Positions 1-6,046 are shown, numbered from the stretch's first letter. The stretch: DNA of 9,300 nucleotides from an uncultured Acidimicrobiaceae bacterium (GCA_913054115.1 CAJXIS010000062.1:1-9300); one strand, 5' to 3'. The notes: generated by a model from the letters alone, not told the origin. Made by a program: numbers and translations.

Positions 1-645
1 CGCGAAGAAGCTGGACAGGATCCACGCCACCAAGGACACACGGTCGGCATCGATCCCGGCCAACTCGGTCATCCGGGGACTCTCGACGACGGCGCGCATG
101 GCGAGGCCCAGGGAGGTGAACCGGAACAGGGCGCCAAGGCCCAGCATGCCGACGACCGCCACGCCGAGGGCGACCAGCTCGTCCCGGCTGAACGGGTAGA
201 CGCCGAGCGGGTCGTAGAACACGTTGGCACCGTCGGGGACGAGGCCCACCGGCGTCTTCCCGGCGACGCCGGCGAAGCCCGTCAGCGTCTCGAAGAGGCT
301 CGGCAACGCCACCGACAGCCCGATCGCCACCACCAGCTTCGAGACCGCCGACGCCGTTCGGAGGTGCCGGAAGATCAGGCGCTCCATGAGCAGGCCGATC
401 AGTGGCGCCAACACGAACACCGACAGGATCAGTGCCGGAACGGTCGACCATCCCCACTCGACCCGTGCCTGGAAGTACATCGCCGCCGAGACGAAGGCCT
501 GCGCCCCGAACGCCAGGTTGAAGACCCCCGAGGTCTTGTAGGTCAGGACGAAGCCGAGTGCGACGAGGGCATACACGGCACCGGGCGGTGTCCCCTGGAG
601 GACGGCACGGATGACATCGGTTCCGGTTCCTGCTGCGAACACCAT
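1..645 (-). CDS. livH: LivH-type branched-chain amino acid ABC transporter permease (3' end beyond window)
   Basis: Inner-membrane permease subunit of a LIV/HAAT-family ABC importer. The 215 visible residues read from ATG at 645 with no stop before the left edge. The family usually has about 290 residues, so roughly the last quarter is missing. Visible hallmarks are the N-terminal GAVYALVALGFVLTYK segment followed by GVFNLAFGAQAF, which matches the conserved LivH first helices. Further hydrophobic helices lie near residues 70-90, 103-122 and 157-175. The stretch SPRMTELAGIDADRV near the visible end corresponds to the cytoplasmic coupling loop that contacts the ATPase. The start lies 20 nt after the stop of the binding-protein gene, with no good Shine-Dalgarno, so translational coupling is likely. 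LivM, LivG and LivF genes would be expected further left (inference). The substrate cannot be read from the sequence; this family also carries aromatic and other carboxylates. Confidence 0.93.
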   Translation of the reverse strand, partial: MVFAAGTGTDVIRAVLQGTPPGAVYALVALGFVLTYKTSGVFNLAFGAQAFVSAAMYFQARVEWGWSTVPALILSVFVLAPLIGLLMERLIFRHLRTASAVSKLVVAIGLSVALPSLFETLTGFAGVAGKTPVGLVPDGANVFYDPLGVYPFSRDELVALGVAVVGMLGLGALFRFTSLGLAMRAVVESPRMTELAGIDADRVSLVAWILSSFFA

Positions 646-665
646 GGGTGGTCGATGTCGCCCGG

Positions 666-2162
666 TCAGCCCCCGAAGGAGGTCTGCTGCGGCTCCGACC
701 ACGCCAGGTCGGCATTGTCCCAGCAGAGCCACGGGGTCGCCGGATCGGCGACGGTCTCCATCACCCCATCACCCATGCGCAGGGACGCTGCGCATTCCAG
801 CCGGTAGCCGTTGGACTGGTCGTCCGGGGTCGTCGGCACGTGCTGGCGGGTCCAGTCGATCGGCACGACGAGGCCGCCGGCGTCCCATGCGGTCCGGCCG
901 TTCATCTCGGCGATCACGGACGCACGGTCGAAGTCGGGACCGGTGCCGAGCAGTGCCTCGAAGGCCGTGTGGGCGTTGATCCACCCGATCATCGCCAACT
1001 CCGAGAGCTCCCTTCCCCCGGCAGCCATGTGTGTCTTGAACGCCGCAGCCAACTCGTTGCCACTGTCCGCCTCGAAGGGCTCGAACTGAGGCGCCACGTA
1101 GTCGCCGTCGAACAGGTCGCCCGCCTCGGCGACGAACGGGTGGTTGTAGGTGTTGGGGTGGTAGAGGACCGCTTCCATGCCCTGTCGCTTCATCTCCTGG
1201 GCCATGGTCTTCATGCCGTTGAGGTCCATGCACGTGGAGATGAAGTCGACGCCCGCTCCCATCATCGCCGTCACCTCGGGGGCGATGCCGTTGGGCAGTC
1301 CGAAGTCGAGATCGTCGTTGAAGTAGGCCATCTCGGCGCCGATGTCGGCCGAGTACCGCTCGATGGAGTCGGCCACCGCCCTGGCGCAGACCTTGGAGTT
1401 CTCGCTGATGCCGTAGCCCAGCGAGGCCACCTTCGTGCTCCCGGAGAACTGCACCAGGTACGGCACGTGGCGCTGGGTGCACTCGGCGCACATCGCCGGG
1501 ATGTGTCCGAAGATGTTGAAGCGGTTGGCGGACTCCGTGGCGTGGATGTTCCAGACGTAGGTCGGAATGGCCGCCTCGTCGAGGTCGCCCCAGCCGCTGG
1601 CGACGAGCGTGGCGCTGAACGCCGCAAAGGAGTCCTCCCCGGCGATCACCTCGAGGGCCCTGATCTGGTTCTGGAGCAGTTCGTCGTCGAGCTCCTCGTG
1701 GACCACGAGGTCGCGGCCGAACAGACCACCCTCGGCGTTGCGGAACTCGAAGTACGAGCGGATCCCGTCCAGGTAGCAGTCGAGGATGCATGTGCCGAGG
1801 GGGTTGTTCGATCGGAGGCCGATGACGGCGAACCGGATCTCCTCGTCGGTCACGCCCGGGACACCTTCGAGCGCCACGAACTCGTGGCGCAGGTCGGGCA
1901 CCGTCGTCGTCGTGGTCGTCGTGGTGGTGGTCGTGGTGGGCGCCGGTGGAGCCGTCGTGGTGGGCGCCGTCGTGGTGGTCTCCGGTGGAGCCGTCGTGGT
2001 CGTTGGCGCCGCCGTCGTCGTGGTCGTTGGCGCCGCCGTCGTCGTGGGCGGAGCAGCCGTGGTCGTCGGAGCAGCGTCCCCGCCATCCGAGTTGCCACAG
2101 GCACCAGCGGCGAGCATCAGGGCTCCCACCACACCCAACAGGCACTTCCTCGCTCGAACCAT
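666..2162 (-). CDS. LIV/HAAT-type ABC transporter substrate-binding lipoprotein
   Basis: Extracytoplasmic solute receptor (type I periplasmic-binding fold, Peripla_BP_6-like) feeding the LivH permease directly downstream. The 498-residue product starts with a lipoprotein signal: Arg/Lys at 3-6, a hydrophobic stretch at 8-21 and a relaxed lipobox AGAC with lipid-anchor Cys22. Residues about 32-89 are a Thr/Ala/Pro linker ending in twelve consecutive Thr; it probably acts as a cell-wall spacer and may be O-mannosylated (inference). The binding domain runs from about 97 to 498. It has family-typical stretches such as FRNAEGGLFGRDLVV (140-154) and GWINAHTAFEALL (393-405). It contains eight cysteines (125, 129, 225, 228, 259, 311, 457, 480), which could form disulfides outside the cell. 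The ATG at 2162 follows a GGGGGA-like site and begins a proper signal peptide, which fixes the start. Ligand unknown. Confidence 0.93.
   Translation of the reverse strand: MVRARKCLLGVVGALMLAAGACGNSDGGDAAPTTTAAPPTTTAAPTTTTTAAPTTTTAPPETTTTAPTTTAPPAPTTTTTTTTTTTTVPDLRHEFVALEGVPGVTDEEIRFAVIGLRSNNPLGTCILDCYLDGIRSYFEFRNAEGGLFGRDLVVHEELDDELLQNQIRALEVIAGEDSFAAFSATLVASGWGDLDEAAIPTYVWNIHATESANRFNIFGHIPAMCAECTQRHVPYLVQFSGSTKVASLGYGISENSKVCARAVADSIERYSADIGAEMAYFNDDLDFGLPNGIAPEVTAMMGAGVDFISTCMDLNGMKTMAQEMKRQGMEAVLYHPNTYNHPFVAEAGDLFDGDYVAPQFEPFEADSGNELAAAFKTHMAAGGRELSELAMIGWINAHTAFEALLGTGPDFDRASVIAEMNGRTAWDAGGLVVPIDWTRQHVPTTPDDQSNGYRLECAASLRMGDGVMETVADPATPWLCWDNADLAWSEPQQTSFGG
1896..2069 (-). repeat. Degenerate triplet repeat encoding the Thr/Ala/Pro linker of the binding lipoprotein
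   Basis: A low-complexity tract inside the binding-protein gene. On the plus strand it is an irregular run of cgt/ggt triplets (ACG/ACC Thr codons on the coding strand). An uninterrupted block of twelve Thr codons lies at 1902-1937, and two near-identical units of about 24 bp containing gtcgttggcgccgcc lie at roughly 1995-2040. The mixture of ACG and ACC codons and the in-frame Ala/Pro interruptions show selection for the peptide rather than a pure DNA slippage tract. Copy number could still vary between strains in steps of three bases. Confidence 0.85.
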
Positions 2163-2189
2163 GAATCCCCCGATCCTCGGTACATCGCT

Positions 2190-2209
2190 TTCGCGAACGA
2201 CGACGCGAA
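2190..2209. promoter_or_regulatory. Inverted repeat, possible operator
   Basis: TTCGCG and CGCGAA are perfect 6-bp arms separated by 8 bp. The left arm is itself part of the 8-bp palindrome TTCGCGAA (2190-2197). It lies about 30 bp upstream of the binding-protein start, a sensible place for an operator. Short GC-rich palindromes arise by chance in such DNA, so this is only a candidate; no regulator gene is in the window. Confidence 0.25.
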
Positions 2210-2316
2210 GTTACCCCGAGTCGCCGGCCATCCCGCAATCGCATCGACGCACCGGGTCGGGCCGCATTGCCCGCGCCCCGGAAAACTCCCCTACGGTCTC
2301 GCCTACCGGACCGAAC

Positions 2317-2322
2317 AGGGGA
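2317..2322 (+). promoter_or_regulatory. Ribosome binding site deciding the GTG start of the first acyl-CoA dehydrogenase
   Basis: AGGGGA ends 6 nt before the GTG at 2329. The frame stays open far upstream, but those codons overlap the oppositely oriented lipoprotein gene. This site, together with the typical N-terminus that follows it, decides the start. Confidence 0.7.
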
Positions 2323-2328
2323 TCCCAC

Positions 2329-3525
2329 GTGCAACTGAGATTCGACGAGGCGACCGAGGCATTCCGCTCCAAGTTCGTCGCATGGCTGGACGCCAACCTC
2401 CCCGCACCGTCGACGACCGGCGAGCGCCCCACGTCGAGCGCCGGCGTCCCATCGTGGTCCCGGGCCTTCCAGCGGCGCATGTTCGACGACGGCTGGCTGG
2501 TGCCCGGCTATCCGCCCGAGCACGGGGGACGCAACGCCGGGCTCTCCGAGCAGATGGTGTACTTCGAGGAACTGGCCGGACGACACGTCAGCCGCAGCCT
2601 CAACCCCCAGGGCCTCGGCATCGTCGCATCGTCGATCATCGAATTCGGCGACGACGATCAACGACGGGACTACGCCATCCCGATCCTGCGTGCCGAGATC
2701 ACCGCAGCACTGGGCATGAGCGAACCCGGTGCCGGCAGCGACCTGGCCGGACTCACCACCCGGGCCGTGCCCGACGGTGACCACTTCGTCGTCAACGGGC
2801 AGAAGGTCTGGACCTCCGGCGCCCACGACGCCGACATGCTGCTGGCGTTCGTCCGGACGGACCCCGACGTCCCCAAGCACCGGGGCATCTCCGCCCTGAT
2901 CATCGACACCGACACTCCGGGCCTCGAGTGTCGACCGTTCCCCGACCTGATGGGTCCCGACCACCTCGACTTCAACGAGGTCTTCTTCGACGACGTGGTC
3001 GTCCCACGCCGGAACCTGGTTGGCGACCTGAACGACGGGTGGCGGATCTGCACCGGGGCCCTGGCCCACGAGCGGGCGATGCTCTGGGTGCTGTGGTCCG
3101 AGGGGCTCGACACCTCGATCGCCGACCTCGTCCGGTGTGTGGGCGACACGCCGCTGGCCGAGGACGACGTGTTCCTCGACCGCCTGGGGTCGCTGCTCAT
3201 CGACGCCGAGGCGCTCCGCCTCCTCGGCTACCGGGGCCTGGCGCGCCTGCAACGCGGTCTGGTGGCAGCCGACCAGTCGCTCCTCAAGTTGATGGGCTCC
3301 GAGGGCCAGCGCGATGTCGCACTCCTCGCCCTCGACGCCCTCGGGGCCGACGCCCTCGACCAGCGGAAGGGCACGTCTGTGTTCCAGCCATGGGGGGCCA
3401 ACCGGGGCGATGCCAGCTGGTTCGACCGCTTCCTCAACTCCTTCGCCGGCACGATCTCCGGCGGGACCAGCGAGATCCAGCGCAACATCATCGCCGAGCG
3501 CGTCCTCGGCCTTCCGAGGGGCTGA
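2329..3525 (+). CDS. Acyl-CoA dehydrogenase (FadE-like), probable catalytic subunit of a heteromeric pair
   Basis: FAD-dependent enzyme introducing an alpha,beta double bond into an acyl-CoA, the first step of a beta-oxidation round. The product has 398 residues, normal for the family, read from GTG at 2329. The N-terminal helical domain is about 1-125. The FAD-binding loop is ALGMSEPGAGSDLAG (127-141), followed by NGQKVWTSGAHDAD (156-169). The C-terminal signature is GGTSEIQRNIIAERVLGLPR (378-397). The MCAD-type catalytic Glu just before GTS is replaced by Gly379. Glu248 in AHERAM lies where LCAD and the mycobacterial steroid enzyme ChsE4 carry their catalytic Glu, so it is the likely base. 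The next gene encodes a second, dissimilar dehydrogenase, as in the mycobacterial FadE26/27 and FadE28/29 pairs that work as alpha2beta2 enzymes on CoA thioesters of bulky substrates. A similar heteromer is inferred here; the substrate is unknown. Confidence 0.93.
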   Translation: MQLRFDEATEAFRSKFVAWLDANLPAPSTTGERPTSSAGVPSWSRAFQRRMFDDGWLVPGYPPEHGGRNAGLSEQMVYFEELAGRHVSRSLNPQGLGIVASSIIEFGDDDQRRDYAIPILRAEITAALGMSEPGAGSDLAGLTTRAVPDGDHFVVNGQKVWTSGAHDADMLLAFVRTDPDVPKHRGISALIIDTDTPGLECRPFPDLMGPDHLDFNEVFFDDVVVPRRNLVGDLNDGWRICTGALAHERAMLWVLWSEGLDTSIADLVRCVGDTPLAEDDVFLDRLGSLLIDAEALRLLGYRGLARLQRGLVAADQSLLKLMGSEGQRDVALLALDALGADALDQRKGTSVFQPWGANRGDASWFDRFLNSFAGTISGGTSEIQRNIIAERVLGLPRG

Positions 3526-3530
3526 GGCGC

Positions 3531-3563
3531 ATGGACTTCGACATCACACGGGACCGGGGCTGA
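3531..3563 (+). other. Ten-codon mini open frame 1 in the repeat array
   Basis: ATG to TGA, encoding MDFDITRDRG. It starts 5 nt after the stop of the first dehydrogenase and resembles the N-terminus of the second one (MDFELDDDQR). A GGGG at 3518-3521 lies 9 nt before the ATG and may act as a weak ribosome site. It may be a translated coupling peptide or just a duplicated gene start that dies at once; the sequence alone cannot say whether it is translated. Confidence 0.4.
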
Positions 3564-3568
3564 GACGC

Positions 3569-3601
3569 ATGGACTTCGAGATCACACGGGACCGGGGCTG
3601 A
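3569..3601 (+). other. Ten-codon mini open frame 2 in the repeat array
   Basis: ATG to TGA, encoding MDFEITRDRG, with one residue changed from the first mini frame (Glu for Asp at position 4). It starts 5 nt after the stop of mini frame 1. Its own stop is followed after 5 nt by the ATG of the second dehydrogenase. The preceding GGGG at 3556-3559 has the same 9-nt spacing. Translation is unproven. Confidence 0.4.
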
Positions 3602-3606
3602 GACGC

Positions 3607-4722
3607 ATGGACTTCGAACTCGACGACGACCAGCGCGAGCTCCAGAGGGCTGTCCGCGAGGTCCTCGACAAAGAGTGTCCGCCCGCCTACGTGCGACGGA
3701 TCGTCGACGAGGGCCACGACCCGACCGACCTCTGGGACACCCTCACCGGCCTCGACTGGCCCGCACTCGCACTCGCCCCCGAAGTCGGCGGCCTTGGCAT
3801 GACCTGGGTCGATCAGGCCATCGTCCTCGAGGAACTCGGCTACGCCTCGGCACCGGGGCCATTCCTCGCCACGTGCACGCAGTTCGCACCGGCGGTCCAC
3901 CAGGTCGGGACCGCCGATGAACGGCTGCGGTTCCTCGGTCCCGTGGCACGCGGCGAGCGCACGGGGACGCTCGCCTTCGACGAGGGTTCAGGGTCCTGGG
4001 ACCCCTCCGACGTGGCGGCAACTGCGGTTGCAGGTGAAGGCGGGTGGGTCATGGCCGGCACCAAGGAGTTCGTCGTCGATGGCGACACGGCCGACGAGGT
4101 TGCCGTCGCCCTCCGGATCGACGGCGAGTTGCGTCTCGCCATCGTGCCCGGCGGGGACCTGGACGCCGAGCCCATCGACCCCATCGACCCCACCACCAGG
4201 CATGCCCGGATCCGCCTCGACGGCGTCCGCATCGACGACGACCGGCTCCTGGGAGCGGGCGATGCGACCCATGCGCTCCGCAGCGCCCTCGAGGAGTCCG
4301 TCACCGCCGTGGCGCTCACGACCGTCGGCGCCTGCCAGCGGATCCTCGACCTGGACCTCGGGCACGTCAAGGAACGCCACCAGTTCGGCGTGCCGATCGG
4401 CTCGTTCCAGGCCGTGAAGCACAAGTTGGCCGACATGTACCGGGATGTCGAACGGGCCAGGGCACTCGGGTACTTCGCCGCCCTCTGCATCGCCGAGGAC
4501 GACCCCCGCCGTGGGCGGGCCGCCGCCATGGCCAAGGCCTCTGCCGGAGAGTGCCAACGGCGCGTCGTGCAGGACGGCCTCCAACTCTTCGGCGGGATCG
4601 GCTACTCGTGGGAGCACGACCTCCACCTGTACCTGCGCCGCGCCAAGGTCGGCGACCTCCACTTCGGCACGAGCAGCCGCCACCGCCGTCACATCGCCCG
4701 TCTCGCCCTCGGCGGTTCCTAG
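3607..4722 (+). CDS. Acyl-CoA dehydrogenase family protein, probable non-catalytic partner subunit
   Basis: Second, divergent acyl-CoA dehydrogenase of 371 residues. The N-terminal domain begins MDFELDDDQREL, typical of the family. The mid-domain FAD loop is degenerate: TLAFDEGSGSWDPSD (121-135) stands where the neighbour has MSEPGAGSD. The C-terminal domain is well conserved, with RHQFGVPIGSFQAVKHKLADM (257-277) for flavin/dimer contacts and LFGGIGYSWEHDLHLYLRRAK (327-347). The GGIGYSWEHD motif replaces the EGTSEIQ-type catalytic end, as in the partner subunits of mycobacterial alpha2beta2 dehydrogenases. It probably supplies flavin-binding or structural surfaces to the product of the gene upstream (inference from family and context). 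The ATG at 3607 is the third start of the repeat array, 5 nt after a TGA. The TAG stop at 4720-4722 overlaps the stop of the convergent P450 gene. Confidence 0.92.
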   Translation: MDFELDDDQRELQRAVREVLDKECPPAYVRRIVDEGHDPTDLWDTLTGLDWPALALAPEVGGLGMTWVDQAIVLEELGYASAPGPFLATCTQFAPAVHQVGTADERLRFLGPVARGERTGTLAFDEGSGSWDPSDVAATAVAGEGGWVMAGTKEFVVDGDTADEVAVALRIDGELRLAIVPGGDLDAEPIDPIDPTTRHARIRLDGVRIDDDRLLGAGDATHALRSALEESVTAVALTTVGACQRILDLDLGHVKERHQFGVPIGSFQAVKHKLADMYRDVERARALGYFAALCIAEDDPRRGRAAAMAKASAGECQRRVVQDGLQLFGGIGYSWEHDLHLYLRRAKVGDLHFGTSSRHRRHIARLALGGS

Positions 4723-5927
4723 CCGTTGGAGACCGTGGCATCGCCCCTTCGTGGATGCGCGTCGAACACGACGGGCAACGCCGCTGGGCCCCGGAAGGCG
4801 TAGCCCGAGACCTCCGGGGCGGGAGCATCGCCGTCCAGTCGGACGCCCGGCAGCATGTCCAGCACGGCAGCCACCCCCACCTCCATCTCCAGGCGGGCCA
4901 GGTGCATCCCCAGGCACAGGTGGGGACCACCGCCGAATCCGAAGTGGGCCCCCGCCTCCCGGTCGAGGTCGAAGTCGTCGGGGTCCGGCCACCGGCCGGG
5001 ATCGCGTCCGGCCGAGCCGCTCAGCACCGTGACCGGGGAACCGGCCGGGATCGGGCAGCCGGCCAGCTCGGTGTCCACCGTGGTTCGACGCATGACCATG
5101 GTGATGGAGGTCTCCCAGCGCAGCGTCTCCTCGACGAGCCGTGGGATCAGGCTGCGGTCCGCCTCCACCCGTTCCCGGACGTGCGGCAGGGTCAACAGGG
5201 CCACGAGGGCGCTGCCGAGCGCCCGGTAGGTGGTCTCCGCTCCCGCTGGCAGGAGGAGCCGCAGAAAGCCGTAGAGCCGTTCCTCGGAGAGGCGTTCGCC
5301 GTCCACCTCGGCGTTGACCAGCTCGGAGAGCAGGTCACCGGTCGGTGCGGACCGTCTGGCCTCGACGAGCGGTGCCAGGTACTCGGCCATCGCCGCCGAA
5401 GCGGCCATGCCGGCCTCCGGGTCGAGCGGTCCGAAGTTGATCTGCTCGGCCCACGTGGTGAACTGCTCGTGGTCCTCGAGCGGCACGCCCACGATCCCGC
5501 AGATCACCTGCACCGGGTAGTGGGCGGTGAAGTCGGCGACGAGGTCCGCCCGACCGACCGGCTGGACCGCTCCGAGCAGACGGCCGACGATCGGCTCGAT
5601 CAGCTCGGTGCGCCACCGGTCGAGGTTCGAACGACGAAAGGCCGGCGCCACGAGGTTCCGGTAGTCGCGGTGCTCCTCGCCGTCGAGCGCCAGGATGAGG
5701 TCGCCCATGAACGGCCCCATGAAGTCGCCGTTGATGGTCGACGAGAAGGTGCGCGGGTCCCGCAGGACGACCCCGACGTCATCGTGGCCCAGCACGTGGA
5801 ACGAGCCGGTTTCCTCCCAGGGTTGGGGTTCGACCGACACCACCGGACAGTGTCCGCGGGCCTCGGCCCACATCGCATGGGGTTGGGCGGTCTCCCAGTC
5901 GTCGAACTCCGGTAGCCGGTATTCCAC
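4719..5927 (-). CDS. Cytochrome P450 monooxygenase
   Basis: Soluble class-I-type bacterial P450 of 402 residues, the normal length, inserting one oxygen atom from O2 into an organic substrate. Landmarks in order: C-helix HRDYR (86-90, heme propionate contacts); I-helix PAGAETT (227-233) with acid-alcohol pair Glu231-Thr232 instead of the commoner Asp-Thr; ExxR as Glu267/Arg270; and heme loop FGFGGGPHLCLG (329-340), with Cys338 the heme thiolate. The GTG start at 5927 follows GAGTGAGG with a short 4-nt gap from its GAGG. No ferredoxin or reductase gene is visible in the window, so electrons must come from elsewhere. The gene stands alone on its strand, divergent from the SDR gene and convergent with the dehydrogenases. 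Substrate not predictable; hydroxylation of a terpenoid, steroid or alkyl chain would suit the context. CYP family not assigned. Confidence 0.95.
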   Translation of the reverse strand: MEYRLPEFDDWETAQPHAMWAEARGHCPVVSVEPQPWEETGSFHVLGHDDVGVVLRDPRTFSSTINGDFMGPFMGDLILALDGEEHRDYRNLVAPAFRRSNLDRWRTELIEPIVGRLLGAVQPVGRADLVADFTAHYPVQVICGIVGVPLEDHEQFTTWAEQINFGPLDPEAGMAASAAMAEYLAPLVEARRSAPTGDLLSELVNAEVDGERLSEERLYGFLRLLLPAGAETTYRALGSALVALLTLPHVRERVEADRSLIPRLVEETLRWETSITMVMRRTTVDTELAGCPIPAGSPVTVLSGSAGRDPGRWPDPDDFDLDREAGAHFGFGGGPHLCLGMHLARLEMEVGVAAVLDMLPGVRLDGDAPAPEVSGYAFRGPAALPVVFDAHPRRGDATVSNG

Positions 5928-5993
5928 GGCGCCTCACTCTCCGTCCCTCGCCCCCTCACCGGTCGTCCCATCAACGGCCCGGCTGGCTACCTG

Positions 5994-6007
5994 CCGGGGG
6001 ACCCCGG
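5994..6007. promoter_or_regulatory. Perfect 6-bp-arm palindrome, possible shared operator
   Basis: CCGGGG, two bases (GA), CCCCGG. It ends three bases before the candidate -10 box of the SDR gene and lies 67 bp upstream of the P450 start codon. Position and symmetry suit a dimeric repressor. The low-complexity GC composition makes a chance match possible. Confidence 0.3.
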
Positions 6008-6035
6008 TCTACCATTGATGGCCACCAGGACCAAA

Positions 6036-6041
6036 AGGGGA
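6036..6041 (+). promoter_or_regulatory. Ribosome binding site of the SDR gene
   Basis: AGGGGA ends 5 nt before the ATG at 6047, a good match in both sequence and spacing. It supports that start over the other in-frame possibilities. Confidence 0.7.
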
Positions 6042-6046
6042 ACGAC

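Larger units (their letters stand above)
2163..2328. promoter_or_regulatory. Divergent intergenic region between importer and acyl-CoA dehydrogenase genes
   Basis: These 166 bp lie between two outward-facing genes and must hold the promoters of both units. TAnnnT-type candidate -10 boxes are TAACTT on the minus strand (about 2211-2216, towards the importer) and TACGGT at 2292-2297 (towards the dehydrogenase). Neither has a convincing -35 box at 17 bp; TTGCCC at 2267-2272 is 19 bp from the second. An inverted repeat, TTCGCG at 2190-2195 and CGCGAA at 2204-2209, sits between the importer -10 candidate and its start codon, where a repressor could act. Promoter positions are tentative. Confidence 0.45.
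3518..3631 (+). repeat. Three 38-bp tandem units, each spanning a stop-to-start junction
   Basis: Units at 3518-3555, 3556-3593 and 3594-3631. Units 1 and 2 differ at only two positions (G3527/A3565 and C3542/G3580). Unit 3 matches unit 2 over its first 24 bp and then diverges into the body of the second dehydrogenase gene. Every unit begins GGGGCTGA, has five more bases, then ATGGACTTCGA. A stop codon and a start codon with constant 5-nt spacing are therefore repeated three times. Because 38 is not a multiple of three, successive starts fall in successive reading frames, and the third returns to the frame of the upstream gene. Confidence 0.95.
5928..6046. promoter_or_regulatory. Divergent intergenic region between P450 and SDR genes
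   Basis: These 119 bp must contain the start signals for both genes. For the SDR, TACCAT at 6010-6015 fits a TAnnnT -10 box, but no clear -35 box precedes it. Two symmetrical elements are visible. One is the palindrome CCGGGG-GA-CCCCGG at 5994-6007. The other is an imperfect inverted pair, CCATCAACGG at 5968-5977 and CCATTGATGG at 6012-6021 (9 of 10 complementary), which brackets the palindrome. This arrangement could let one regulator control both genes. Confidence 0.45.

Noticed and set aside
1902..1937. Phase-variable repeat that could switch the lipoprotein gene on and off
   Set aside because: The units are three bases long and in frame, so length changes would alter the linker but not break the frame; the codons are also mixed, which lowers slippage.
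1786..2328. 181-residue upstream extension of the first acyl-CoA dehydrogenase
   Set aside because: The extension reads the antisense of the Thr-repeat (poly-Val) and of the lipoprotein signal peptide. The GTG at 2329 has a good ribosome site and gives the family-normal length.
648..2780. 710-codon plus-strand open frame across the lipoprotein gene, rich in Val/Gly/Arg
   Set aside because: It is antisense to a clear lipoprotein gene and ends inside the dehydrogenase gene. Its composition is the mirror of GC-rich codons and it shows no recognisable domain.
769..3252. 827-codon minus-strand open frame spanning the divergent promoter and two genes
   Set aside because: It overlaps two well-supported genes in other frames or strands, crosses their promoter region, and has Arg/His/Gly/Asp-rich shadow composition.
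3518..3631. CRISPR-like array
   Set aside because: The units are directly adjacent, with no spacers. Each contains a start and stop codon tied to the flanking genes, which is a tandem duplication and not a CRISPR.
4044..5915. 623-codon plus-strand open frame overlapping the second dehydrogenase and the P450
   Set aside because: Arg/Pro/His-rich shadow of two genes with complete motifs in their own frames.
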